The position numbers and the translations under genes were made by a program. From Caballeronia fortuita (GTDB lineage Bacteria; Pseudomonadota; Gammaproteobacteria; Burkholderiales; Burkholderiaceae): a DNA stretch of 64,000 bases. The notes beneath the pieces are model-generated. The model saw nothing but the letters and a program-made list of their open reading frames with translations, did not search any database and had not been told where the DNA came from. The stretch is taken from positions 342,950 through 406,949 of the forward strand of contig NZ_FCNX02000004.1 of NCBI RefSeq assembly GCF_001544835.2, read 5' to 3'. Position 1 is the stretch's first letter; the number at the start of each line of letters is the position of its first letter. Below are positions 1 to 8,028 of this stretch, piece by piece.

Positions 1-362
1 GGCTGGAGAAAGCGGGTTATATCGTCGGTTATGGCGCGCAGATTCAACTCGAAAAGCTCGGCGATGTACAAGTGGTCTTCACCGAAGTCACGCTCGCCGA
101 TCATCGCCGCGAAGATTTCATCAACTTCGTAAACGCGGTGAAGGATGTCGACGAGATCGTCGAATGTCATCTCGCGAGCGGCGGCTACGACTATCTGCTC
201 AAGTTCGTCACGCGCAGCGTCAGTCACTATCAAAGTATCATCGAAGGGCTGCTGGAGCGCGGCATCGGCATCGAGAAATACTTCAGCTACGTCATCATCA
301 AGACGTCGTTCGTGAAGACGCATTACCCGCTCGAAACGCTCTTCTCGCAGCACCATCACTGA
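1..362 (+). CDS. Lrp/AsnC family transcriptional regulator, C-terminal part (5' end outside window)
   Basis: The reading frame is open from the window edge (first full codon at base 3) to a TGA at 360-362, giving about 119 residues. What is visible is the ligand-sensing RAM/AsnC_trans_reg domain. It begins LEKAGYIVGYGAQ, continues with a strand-helix pattern, then the GGYDYLLKF segment and the helix preceding the terminal strand, and ends in His residues. The DNA-binding HTH lies upstream, outside the window. Family members are octameric regulators that respond to amino acids. The gene is followed by an intrinsic terminator and then a co-directional dehydrogenase operon. Whether it controls that operon cannot be told from this sequence. 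Confidence 0.88.
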   Translation, partial: LEKAGYIVGYGAQIQLEKLGDVQVVFTEVTLADHRREDFINFVNAVKDVDEIVECHLASGGYDYLLKFVTRSVSHYQSIIEGLLERGIGIEKYFSYVIIKTSFVKTHYPLETLFSQHHH

Positions 363-390
363 GGCGCGCGCCTCCACTTTTGGCGCGAAT

Positions 391-424
391 GCACGCGCGC
401 GCTTTATGCACGCGCGTGCTTTTT
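391..424 (+). terminator. Rho-independent terminator after the lrp-type gene
   Basis: A perfect 9-bp stem (GCACGCGCG at 391-399 paired with CGCGCGTGC at 411-419) is followed directly by five T residues at 420-424. It lies 29 bases after the regulator stop codon and 30 bases before the next start codon, so the dehydrogenase gene probably has little or no promoter upstream of it other than read-through or a promoter hidden in the stem. Confidence 0.75.
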
Positions 425-454
425 ATCGTCGATCATTTTCACGCGGAGTAGCAC

Positions 455-1519
455 ATGTCCAGCACATATCGTATTGCCGTGATTCCGGGCGACGGCATCG
501 GCAAGGAAGTGATGCCCGAAGCGTTGCGCGCGCTCGACGCGGTGAGCAAGCGCTTCGACATCGAATTCGAATACCGGCATATCGAATGGGCCAGTTGCGA
601 TTACTACGCGCAGTTCGGCCAGATGATGCCGGTCGACTGGAAGGCGCAACTGCAAGACGCCGATGCGATTCTTTTCGGCGCGGTCGGATGGCCCGACACC
701 GTGCCCGACCACGTCTCGCTGTGGGGCTCGCTGCTCAAGTTCCGCCGCGAGTTCGATCAATACATCAATCTGCGTCCCGCGCGTCTCTTCGATGGCGTGC
801 CCTCGCCGCTCGCCAATCGCAAGGCAGGCGATATCGACTTCATGATCGTGCGCGAGAACACCGAAGGCGAGTATTCGTCGGTCGGCGGCACGATGTTCGA
901 AGGCACCGAGCGCGAGTTCGTATCGCAGACATCCATCTTCACGCGCAAGGGCGCCGAACGCGTATTGAAGTTCGCTTTCGATCTCGCGCAGAAGCGCGAG
1001 AAGACGATCACCGTCGCGACCAAGAGCAACGGCATTTCGATCAGCATGCCGTGGTGGGATGCGCGCGCCGCCGAAATCGCCGCGCAGTATCCCGAAGTGA
1101 AATGGGACAAGCAGCACATCGACATTCTGTGCGCGCGCTTCGTGTTGAATCCCGATCGTTTCGATGTCGTCGTCGCGACCAATCTCTTCGGCGACATTCT
1201 TTCGGACCTCGGTCCCGCCTGCACGGGCACCATCGGCATCGCGCCGTCCGCCAACATGAATCCGGAGCGCAATTTCCCCTCGCTGTTCGAGCCGGTGCAC
1301 GGTTCCGCGCCGGACATCGCGGGCAAGGGCATCGCCAATCCGGTCGCGATGATCTGGTCCGCCGCGATGATGCTGGACTTTCTCGGCGAGCGCGACGCGC
1401 ACGATGCGATGCTCGCAGCGATCACCGCCGTGTTGAAGGAAGGCCCGCATACCGGCGATCTCGGCGGCCGCGCGAACACGGCGGAAGTCGGCGCTGCCAT
1501 TGCGCAAAGGCTCGCCTGA
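455..1519 (+). CDS. ttuC: Tartrate dehydrogenase / D-malate dehydrogenase family protein
   Basis: A 354-residue NAD-dependent beta-decarboxylating dehydrogenase of the isocitrate/isopropylmalate family. Visible signatures are the N-terminal IPGDGIGKEV, the substrate-binding RENTEGEYSSVGG near residue 132, the TKSNGI lysine region near 190, and the family signature NLFGDILSDLGP near 242, followed by EPVHGSAPDIAGKG. Length and the LWGSLLKFRREFDQYINLRP segment fit the TtuC/DmlA branch (tartrate, D-malate) better than LeuB. Expected reaction: NAD+-linked oxidation, with or without decarboxylation, of tartrate or D-malate in the cytoplasm. GGAG lies just before the ATG. It is first in a run with a semialdehyde dehydrogenase 17 bp downstream. 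Exact substrate is inferred. Confidence 0.87.
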   Translation: MSSTYRIAVIPGDGIGKEVMPEALRALDAVSKRFDIEFEYRHIEWASCDYYAQFGQMMPVDWKAQLQDADAILFGAVGWPDTVPDHVSLWGSLLKFRREFDQYINLRPARLFDGVPSPLANRKAGDIDFMIVRENTEGEYSSVGGTMFEGTEREFVSQTSIFTRKGAERVLKFAFDLAQKREKTITVATKSNGISISMPWWDARAAEIAAQYPEVKWDKQHIDILCARFVLNPDRFDVVVATNLFGDILSDLGPACTGTIGIAPSANMNPERNFPSLFEPVHGSAPDIAGKGIANPVAMIWSAAMMLDFLGERDAHDAMLAAITAVLKEGPHTGDLGGRANTAEVGAAIAQRLA

Positions 1520-1536
1520 CTTATCTGGAGAACATC

Positions 1537-3009
1537 ATGGCGCAACGATACGAATTGAGCGAGCTGATTCGCGCGGACAATTTCATCGATGGCAAATGGG
1601 TGGCCGCTGCAAGCGGAAGACGCTTCGCCGTCACCGATCCCGCAACGGGCGAAATCATCGCGCAAGTGGCCGATAGCGGCCCCGCCGATGCCCGCGCCGC
1701 CACCGATGCCGCTGCACGCGCGTTCCCCGCATGGCGCGATACGCTGCCAAAGGATCGCGCCGCGGTGCTGCATCGCTGGCATGCGCTGATCGTCGAGAAT
1801 GCGGATACGCTCGGGCGTCTCATCTCCCTGGAACAAGGCAAGCCGTTCGCGGAAGGCCGTGGCGAAGTGATGTACGGCGCGTCCTATGTTGCATGGTTCG
1901 CCGATGAAGCCGCGCGCATCTACGGCGACATCATTCCGCAGCAGCAACGCGGCAAGCGCATGAGCGCGGTGAAGGAACCGGTCGGCATCGTCGCGGCCAT
2001 CACGCCGTGGAATTTTCCGCTCGCGATGATCGCGCGCAAGATCGCGCCCGCGCTTGCGGCGGGCTGCACGGTCATTGGCAAGCCGGCTGAAGACACGCCG
2101 CTCACGGCGCTCGCGCTCGTGATGCTCGCGCATGAAGCGGGCGTGCCGGCGGGCGTGTTGAACCTCATCAGCGCATCGCGCGAGCACGCGCAGGACGCGG
2201 TCGCGGACTGGCTCGAAGACGGCCGCGTGCGCAAGATCACATTCACCGGCTCGACGCCGGTGGGCAAGTATCTCGCGCGCGAATCGGCGGGCACGTTGAA
2301 GAAGCTCTCGCTCGAGCTCGGCGGCAATGCGCCCTTCATCGTGTTCGACGATGCGGATCTCGATGCCGCCGTTGCCGGATTGATGGCATCGAAATTCCGC
2401 AACGGCGGACAGACTTGCGTGTGCCCCAATCGCGTGTATGTCCAGTCGTCCGTGTACGACAAGTTCGCCGACATGCTCGCGAAGCGCGTCGCCGCGTTGA
2501 AGGTCGCGCCCGCAACCGATCCCGATGCGCAGATCGGCCCGATGATCAACGCGCGGGCGGTCGACAAGATCGAGCGTCATGTCGACGACGCGCTCAAACG
2601 CGGCGCACGCGCGCTCACCGGCGGCAAGCGTCTTGCAAATCGCGGGCCGAACTACTTCGCGCCGACCGTGCTCGTCGACGCCACGCCCGAGATGCAATTG
2701 AGCTGTGAAGAAACCTTCGGTCCGGTCGTGCCGCTCTTTCGTTTCGACGACGAAGCCGAAGCGATCCGCGCCGCCAACGACACGCCGTTCGGCCTCGCCG
2801 CCTACTTCTACAGCCAGAATCTGAAGCGCATCGAGCGCGTGTCGCGGTTGCTCGAATCGGGACTCGTCGGCATCAACGAAGGGGCGATATCGAGCGAAGC
2901 CGCGCCGTTCGGCGGCGTGAAGGAATCGGGCTACGGGCGCGAGGGCTCGAAGTACGGCCTCGACGATTACCTGTCGATCAAATATCTCTGCCAGGGCGGT
3001 CTCGAATGA
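1537..3009 (+). CDS. NAD(P)-dependent aldehyde dehydrogenase, succinate-semialdehyde dehydrogenase (GabD) type
   Basis: A 490-residue aldehyde dehydrogenase. The ATG at 1537 has CTGGAG upstream. Motifs: ITPWNFPLAMIARK for cofactor binding, FTGSTPVGK, the catalytic Glu in LELGGNAP near residue 260, and the nucleophilic Cys in GQTCVCPNR near 293. The paired Cys of TCVC is typical of the GabD/SSADH branch, where it can form a redox disulfide. The protein would oxidise a short semialdehyde to the acid. It lies 17 bp after the tartrate dehydrogenase gene and overlaps the next gene by ATGA, so the three are one operon. No gabT transaminase is nearby, so the substrate may differ from succinate semialdehyde. 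Confidence 0.9.
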   Translation: MAQRYELSELIRADNFIDGKWVAAASGRRFAVTDPATGEIIAQVADSGPADARAATDAAARAFPAWRDTLPKDRAAVLHRWHALIVENADTLGRLISLEQGKPFAEGRGEVMYGASYVAWFADEAARIYGDIIPQQQRGKRMSAVKEPVGIVAAITPWNFPLAMIARKIAPALAAGCTVIGKPAEDTPLTALALVMLAHEAGVPAGVLNLISASREHAQDAVADWLEDGRVRKITFTGSTPVGKYLARESAGTLKKLSLELGGNAPFIVFDDADLDAAVAGLMASKFRNGGQTCVCPNRVYVQSSVYDKFADMLAKRVAALKVAPATDPDAQIGPMINARAVDKIERHVDDALKRGARALTGGKRLANRGPNYFAPTVLVDATPEMQLSCEETFGPVVPLFRFDDEAEAIRAANDTPFGLAAYFYSQNLKRIERVSRLLESGLVGINEGAISSEAAPFGGVKESGYGREGSKYGLDDYLSIKYLCQGGLE

Positions 3010-3974
3010 ACGCGTATCCGATCGAGATCGCAGTCCCCGATATCTCGGCCCATGCAGCGGGCAACGCGGGCGTGCCATATGTGCATACGTTCGATTCGGG
3101 CATCGACGGTCCGCACGTGATGATCAATGCGCTCACGCATGGCAACGAAGTGTGCGGCGCGATCGTCGTCGATGCCTTGTTGCGCGCCGGATTGAGGCCG
3201 CGACGCGGCAAGCTGACGCTCGCTTTCGCCAACGTCGATGCCTACGCGCGTTTCGATGCGGGCAAGCCCGATGCATCGCGCTTCGTCGATCAGGACTTCA
3301 ATCGCGTGTGGACGGCGCAGGCGCTCGATGACACATCGCGCGATTCGAGCGAACTGCGCCGCGCCCGCGCGATGCGGCCTGTCATCGATACGGTGGACCT
3401 GCTGCTCGATCTTCATTCGATGCACGAGAAGAGCAAGCCGCTGATCGTCGCGGGGCCGCTCGATAAAGGCATCGATCTGTCGGCGAGGCTCGGCACGCCC
3501 GCAACGGTCATCTGCGACGAAGGCCATCCCGAGGGCCGGCGCATGCGCGATTACGAAGGCTTTGGCGATCCGTCGAGCGGCAAGAACGCGTTGCTCATCG
3601 AATGCGGACAGCATTGGGAAGCGAGCGCGGTCACGGTCGCGCAAGACGTCACTGCGCGCTTTCTGCTGTTGTCTGGCGTGATTGATAAGGAAGACTTGCC
3701 TGCTGGATGGATTCAGGCATCGCCGCAAGAGATGCTCGTCGTGCGCGTGACGGAACCGGTCGTCGCGAAGAGCATGGACTTCCGCTTCGCCGACGATTAC
3801 ACCGGGCTCGAAGTGTTTCCTGATGCGGGCAGCGTGATTGGCTGGTCCGATGGCGTTGCGGTTCAGACGCCGTATGACGATTGCATGCTCGTGATGCCGT
3901 CGTTGCGGCAATTGCGGCCGGGCGTGACCGTTGTACGGTTGGGGAAGATCGAACGGCGTGTTCGGGTTGCTTAG
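3006..3974 (+). CDS. Succinylglutamate desuccinylase/aspartoacylase family zinc hydrolase
   Basis: A 322-residue protein of the AstE/AspA M14-like carboxypeptidase fold. The zinc-binding signature is visible as THGNEVCG (His45, Glu48) and LLDLHSMHE (His near 136). VDQDFNRVW in between matches the DxNR substrate-binding region, and ALLIECGQHWE near 196 resembles the catalytic Glu segment. The family hydrolyses N-acyl amino acids or related amides. The start overlaps the preceding dehydrogenase stop by four bases (ATGA), implying translational coupling. In this operon it might release an acid from an N-acylated compound before oxidation. Substrate is unknown. Confidence 0.82.
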   Translation: MNAYPIEIAVPDISAHAAGNAGVPYVHTFDSGIDGPHVMINALTHGNEVCGAIVVDALLRAGLRPRRGKLTLAFANVDAYARFDAGKPDASRFVDQDFNRVWTAQALDDTSRDSSELRRARAMRPVIDTVDLLLDLHSMHEKSKPLIVAGPLDKGIDLSARLGTPATVICDEGHPEGRRMRDYEGFGDPSSGKNALLIECGQHWEASAVTVAQDVTARFLLLSGVIDKEDLPAGWIQASPQEMLVVRVTEPVVAKSMDFRFADDYTGLEVFPDAGSVIGWSDGVAVQTPYDDCMLVMPSLRQLRPGVTVVRLGKIERRVRVA

Positions 3975-3991
3975 GGTCGCGTTGGGCGGGG

Positions 3992-4612
3992 GTTTTTGTT
4001 TGCCGGATCCCGATTTCTTTGTGGTCTATTAGCGTTGCCCCTGTGCGGGGCGGCAGTCACTTTCTTTGCTGCTGCAAAGAAAGTAACCAAAGAAAGCAGC
4101 TTTTCAAGCCCGCGGTCACACGCACGTTGAGTAGTTCTCTCGTCCGAGGCGGCACTCGCCTAAAGAGTGCCCTCACAATCCTACTCGGGCTTGGATCGCG
4201 CACGATCTGGCTAGCCATAACGCCAAAGGCACTGGTTCAGCACGAAATAGCATCGGCACAGCGCTACGCGCTGCCGCCGGGTATGCGAAGGAAACCGACG
4301 AGAAAGAAGCGCACGCAGACCCAGACAACCGGTCGGCCGCGTAGCGGGCCGGAGCTATTTGGTGCTGAACCAACGAGCCATGCGACGCGATGCGTCAGAC
4401 CGTGCGCGATCCAAGCCGGGTGATTGTGATGAGGGCACTCGTTAGGCGAGTGCCACGGTGGACGAGAGGACTACCCAACGTGCGTGTGACCGCGGGCGTA
4501 TCAGAAGCTGCTTTCTTTGGTTACTTTCTTTGCAGCAGCAAAGAAAGTGACTGCCGCCCCGCACAGGGGCAGTGCTAATAAACCACAAAGAAAACGGGAT
4601 CCGGCAAAAAGC
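3992..4612. repeat. Large imperfect palindrome (~620 bp) with nested hairpins, no credible gene
   Basis: The left half (about 3992-4300) is the reverse complement of the right half (about 4305-4612). Bases 4036-4102 are a perfect 67-base match to the complement of 4505-4571. Outside this core the arms stay clearly alignable, with GGATCC boxes at both ends, a shared GTCACACGCACGTTG block, a CACTCGCCTAA block and GCTTGGATCGCGCACG. They meet near 4302, where GGTTCAGCAC at about 4236 faces GTGCTGAACC at about 4362. Inside each core is a second hairpin, ACTTTCTTTGC (4059-4069), loop TGCT, GCAAAGAAAGT (4074-4084). The reading frames across it are short and mirror each other. It may be a dispersed non-autonomous element. 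It has no transposase or obvious target-site duplication. Confidence 0.85.
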
Positions 4613-4785
4613 CCAAAAGCAAGAAAACCCAAAACCACCAAGGGTGGCGATACGCTCTTCTTCGCGGCGAACACCGAAGGCACATGGGAAGTCGATGAAA
4701 CCATGCGCAAGCTCTAAGTGATCTTCTAAGCGCACGATTGGATAAGCCGATCACGCCGGCGTTGCTTCAGCCGAAAATCGAAGCG
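4613..4785. other. Intergenic DNA with a possible 3' coding remnant
   Basis: Between the palindrome and the AraC-type gene, the plus-strand frame ending at the TAA at 4715-4717 reads GGDTLFFAANTEGTWEVDE followed by TMRKL. Composition is protein-like, unlike the Lys/Pro-rich run before it, but there is no start codon or ribosome site of its own. It could be the tail of a gene cut by the palindrome, or chance. The rest (4718-4785) shows nothing recognisable. Confidence 0.25.
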
Positions 4786-5181
4786 TCAAGCCACGCTCGC
4801 AGCACCGAACGCAAGAGCGCGTTTGCTCATGCCCGCATCGATTTCCGCGGAACGCGCTTTTCGTCTCGCACGTTCGACGAAGGCGCTCGGCGTCATGCCG
4901 CACAATCGCTTAAAATGCCGCGCCAGATGGCTTTGATCGAAGAAGCCCACTTCCGTCGCAACGACCGATCCCGGCACGCCCGCGAGCAACAACGTCTGCG
5001 CCCGCCGCACACGCAACTCGCACAGATACTTGTACGGCGACAACCCGAATCGTTCGCGAAACACGGTGGCGAAGCGCGATACGCTCAGCGCCGAAAGATC
5101 CGCGAGTTGCGCGAGGCTCACGGTCTTGTCGAAATTGGCTTCGATATAGGCGAGCGCGTCGACCAGATTGGCTTGGCTCAT
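4786..5181 (-). CDS. AraC-family protein consisting only of the DNA-binding domain
   Basis: A 131-residue protein that is almost entirely an AraC/XylS double helix-turn-helix domain. The first HTH is about residues 18-42 (VSLAQLADLSALSVSRFATVF); the second includes SVVATEVGFFDQSHLARHFKR, the classic AraC signature, ending in GMTPSAF. No N-terminal sensing domain is present; regulators such as SoxS and MarA share this architecture. Its start overlaps the stop of the upstream flavin oxidoreductase gene (ATGA at 5178-5181). It is therefore the last gene of the leftward amine-oxidation cluster and may feed back on it. Confidence 0.85.
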   Translation of the reverse strand: MSQANLVDALAYIEANFDKTVSLAQLADLSALSVSRFATVFRERFGLSPYKYLCELRVRRAQTLLLAGVPGSVVATEVGFFDQSHLARHFKRLCGMTPSAFVERARRKARSAEIDAGMSKRALAFGAASVA

Positions 5182-6347
5182 GGCGAAGTCTCGGAGGTTA
5201 GAGATTGCGCGTGCGTCGACGAAGCGCGCTGAAACCGGCTGATGGAGAACGACGAGAGATCGATCGGCGTACTGCCCGTATCGAGCAGTTCGGCCAGCGT
5301 TTCGCCGACACCCGGCCCGATCTGAAAGCCCGATCCGCTGAAGCCGAACGCATAGAACAGGCCATCGGCTTTCGAACTCGGACCGATCACCGGCTCCGAG
5401 TCCGGCAGATAGCTTTCAACGCCGCTCCACACACGAATTACATGCAACGGACGCATCGCGGGCACCATGCGGCGAAACTGCGCCATCTGCGCGATGGTGT
5501 TCGCGGGCAGCACGGATGCGCGCCGCGTGCTCGCATCGGCGGGACCGGGCGGGCCGCCGCCGAGCACGATATTGCCGCGCTCCACTTGCCGGAAATACAC
5601 GCTCTCTTCCTTGATCGACGTGTACACGCCCATCGAAAACTTGAAGACGTAAGGCACGGGTTCGGTGACCGCCATTTGCGGGCCGCGCGCGACGAGCGGC
5701 ACCGGCTCGCCGAATTGCGTCGATAACGTGTTGGCCCACGCGCCCGCGCAGATCAGCACTTGCTCCGCGCGATACACGTCCCCGCTCGCACTTTCCACGC
5801 GAAAACCGCCCGGCTCCTTTTCGATGCGCACGACCTCCGTGTTCTCGACGATGCGTGCGCCGAGCCGCGCCGCCGCACGCCCGAACGCGGGCGCGGCAAG
5901 ACGCGGATTCGCATGACCGTCGAGCGGCGAAATGGATGCGGCGAGCACATCGCGGCCGAGAAACGGAAAGCGCTTGAACATGGCCGCGCCTTCGAGCACT
6001 TCGAGATCGAGATCGTGTGCGCGCGCATCGGCGGCATAGCGATGAAAGTACTCCGCATCGTGCGCGTGATAGCACACGCGCGTATGTCCCGATGGCAGGA
6101 ACTCGATGTCTTCGCCGAGCAGTTCGCGCGAACGCCGCCACGTTTGCAGCGCGCGATTCGACATCGCGAGTTGTTCGAGCGCGCGGCCTTGCCGGCGCAC
6201 GCCGCCAAAGTTCACGCCGCTCGCCTGCTGTCCCGTGAGACCGCGTTCGAGCAGGATCACCGAACGCTTGCGGCGGCGCAAGAAGAAAGCGGTCGTCGTG
6301 CCGACGATGCCGCCGCCGATCACGATCACATCGGCGCGCTCGTTCAT
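5178..6347 (-). CDS. FAD-dependent oxidoreductase, HcnC/DadA-like catalytic subunit
   Basis: A 389-residue protein of the D-amino-acid oxidase (DAO) fold. An N-terminal Rossmann dinucleotide motif, VIVIGGGIVG (residues 7-16), is followed by LLERGLTGQQASGVNFGG, and near the C-terminus there is FYAFGFSGSGFQIGPGVGE, which closes the FAD site. It matches HcnC, opine oxidase subunit B and the beta subunit of hydroxyproline-type dehydrogenases, which oxidise the substrate C-N bond. The ATG at 6347 lies in an ATGA overlap with the alpha-subunit gene upstream. A longer frame extends upstream but only antisense to conserved sequence of the neighbour's frame. Substrate is inferred only as an amino acid, opine or amine. 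Confidence 0.85.
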   Translation of the reverse strand: MNERADVIVIGGGIVGTTTAFFLRRRKRSVILLERGLTGQQASGVNFGGVRRQGRALEQLAMSNRALQTWRRSRELLGEDIEFLPSGHTRVCYHAHDAEYFHRYAADARAHDLDLEVLEGAAMFKRFPFLGRDVLAASISPLDGHANPRLAAPAFGRAAARLGARIVENTEVVRIEKEPGGFRVESASGDVYRAEQVLICAGAWANTLSTQFGEPVPLVARGPQMAVTEPVPYVFKFSMGVYTSIKEESVYFRQVERGNIVLGGGPPGPADASTRRASVLPANTIAQMAQFRRMVPAMRPLHVIRVWSGVESYLPDSEPVIGPSSKADGLFYAFGFSGSGFQIGPGVGETLAELLDTGSTPIDLSSFSISRFQRASSTHAQSLTSETSP

Positions 6348-7732
6348 TCGCTCGTCTCCATGTCTTCGTGCGGCGCGAGCGCCATCGGCAGCGGTTTGAC
6401 CGGCGCCTGTCCGCGCAGACGTCCGACCGATTCGAGCGGCACGCACGCAGCCGCCGCGATGACTTCCGCGCCCGCATGCGCGCAGAAGCGGCCCTGGCAT
6501 CGTCCCATGCCGACGCGCGAAAACGCCTTCGCGCGATTCGCCTCCTTCGCGCCCATCTCGCCCACGACGCGCCTCAGATCGCCTGCGGTAATCGCTTCGC
6601 ATCGGCAAACGATGGCTTCATCGGGCAATGCGGCGGCAAAGCGCGCGGGCCACGGAAACGCGGTGCGCAAGCCCGATGCGAAACGTGTGAAACGATGCAA
6701 TTGCAAACGCAACGCGCCCGCTGCGTCTTCGTTGCTCTCGATGCCGATATCCTTCAACACCGCGAGCGCGGCAAGACGTCCCGCGTGCTCGGCTGCATCG
6801 GCACCGCGCACGCGCGCGCCATCGCCTGCGAGATAGACGCCTTTCACGTCGCTGCGGCCGTCTTCATCGGCGATGGGAAGCCATTGCTGCAACGCCTGAT
6901 CGAAGCGGAACCCGCAGCCCGCGAGATCGGCGAGTTGCGTTTCCGAACGCAGGTGATAACCGAGCGCGACGGCATCGCAATCCACTTCGAGCATCGCGCC
7001 ATCGGCTTGTCTGACACGCACGCCCTGCACGCCATGCTCGGACGTGCCACGAATCTCGACCGGCGTGATACCGCGATGAACCGGCACGCGCGCATCCTTC
7101 AGCACGCGCATCAACGCGATGCCCTTCTTCAACGCCGATGGAATCGCGAGCAATTGCGGCAACGCGCGCAGACGATGCGCCATCGTGGATGTGTCGAGCA
7201 CGGCGGCGACCGTCGCGCCCGCCTTCACGTACTGCGCGGCGACGAGATAGAGCAGCGGTCCCGTGCCCATCATCACGACGCGCGATCCGATTGCGCAGCC
7301 CTGCGATTTCAGCGCGACCTGCGCGCCGCCCAGGCTATACGCGCCCGCATGATGCCAGCCCGCAACCGGCATCGTCCGATCCGTCGCGCCGCTGCAAATG
7401 ACGAGCGCATCGAACGCGATCTTGCGATGACGCGTGCCGCTCACCACATGCACCGCATTCGGCTCGATGTTCCATACGAGCGTATCGGGCACGTAATCGA
7501 TCTTCGGTCGCAACGCATCGAACGCTGCATGCAGCGCACGCGCGCGCCCGGCTTCGGTGCCGTACAAGGTCTCATACGTGCGCGTGAACCCTTCCGGCTG
7601 CCGACGATAAATCTGTCCGCCATCGCGCCTGCCTTCATCGATCACAATGGGACGCAAGCCCGCTTCGACGAACGCCTGCGCCGCGCGCACGCCCGCCGGT
7701 CCCGCGCCGATCACGATCACGCTCGTGGCCAT
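6344..7732 (-). CDS. NAD(P)/FAD-dependent oxidoreductase, HcnB/opine-oxidase subunit A type, with C-terminal [2Fe-2S] domain
   Basis: A 462-residue pyridine-nucleotide-disulfide-oxidoreductase-like flavoprotein. Motifs: VIVIGAGPAGVRAA at the N-terminus for FAD, VVMMGTGPLLYLVA near 160 for the second dinucleotide, and GVYLAGDGARVRGADAA near 320. The C-terminal BFD-like [2Fe-2S] domain carries Cys376, Cys378, Cys412 and Cys417 (VCRCEAI and GRCQGRFC). This is the arrangement of HcnB, OoxA/NoxA and D-hydroxyproline dehydrogenase alpha subunits. The ATG at 7732 is chosen because the GxGxxG motif begins a few residues later. It overlaps both neighbours, indicating a tightly coupled three-subunit complex with the genes at 7717-8028 and 5178-6347. 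Confidence 0.86.
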   Translation of the reverse strand: MATSVIVIGAGPAGVRAAQAFVEAGLRPIVIDEGRRDGGQIYRRQPEGFTRTYETLYGTEAGRARALHAAFDALRPKIDYVPDTLVWNIEPNAVHVVSGTRHRKIAFDALVICSGATDRTMPVAGWHHAGAYSLGGAQVALKSQGCAIGSRVVMMGTGPLLYLVAAQYVKAGATVAAVLDTSTMAHRLRALPQLLAIPSALKKGIALMRVLKDARVPVHRGITPVEIRGTSEHGVQGVRVRQADGAMLEVDCDAVALGYHLRSETQLADLAGCGFRFDQALQQWLPIADEDGRSDVKGVYLAGDGARVRGADAAEHAGRLAALAVLKDIGIESNEDAAGALRLQLHRFTRFASGLRTAFPWPARFAAALPDEAIVCRCEAITAGDLRRVVGEMGAKEANRAKAFSRVGMGRCQGRFCAHAGAEVIAAAACVPLESVGRLRGQAPVKPLPMALAPHEDMETSE

Positions 7733-8028
7733 ACGCCCTCCGCCGCCGAAAGACGCGTGACGATCGACATGCCTTCGACCGCCTGCGTCGTGCATGCGCG
7801 CACGCGATCGCCGCTTTCGGTCCACACCCAGCAGTCCTGGCACGCGCCCATCACGCAGAATCCCGCGCGGCGGCCATCGCCGAATTCGGAATCGCGCAAG
7901 GCTTCCTGCGATGTGAGCAGCGCGACCATCAACGTATCGCCTTCGGCTGCGAGCGCGCGCTTGCCGTCGATGACGATATCGAACATCCTGCGCCCCGTCT
8001 CCGCGACTCTCACGAAACGTCCGCTCAT
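7717..8028 (-). CDS. (2Fe-2S)-binding protein, HcnA-like small subunit
   Basis: A 103-residue ferredoxin-fold protein. Four Cys are placed as expected for a plant-type-like [2Fe-2S] site: Cys58, Cys63 and Cys66 in GFCVMGACQDC, and Cys79 in VRACTTQ. FDIVIDGKRALAAEGDTLMVALL is the beta-grasp N-terminal part. HcnA and the gamma subunits of opine or hydroxyproline dehydrogenases have this size and pattern and pass electrons from flavin to the respiratory chain. The start at 8028 overlaps the ABC ATPase stop by ATGA, and the 3' end overlaps the alpha-subunit gene by 16 bases. Confidence 0.88.
   Translation of the reverse strand: MSGRFVRVAETGRRMFDIVIDGKRALAAEGDTLMVALLTSQEALRDSEFGDGRRAGFCVMGACQDCWVWTESGDRVRACTTQAVEGMSIVTRLSAAEGVWPRA

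Noticed and set aside
757..3078. Very long antisense frame (773 codons) opposite the first dehydrogenases
   Set aside because: It mirrors conserved genes, is Arg/His-rich without any fold signature, and arises from the GC-biased third codon position.
3992..4612. Insertion sequence or gene in the palindrome
   Set aside because: No transposase, no DDE/HUH motif, short mirrored frames; kept as repeat, not as a mobile element with a known mechanism.
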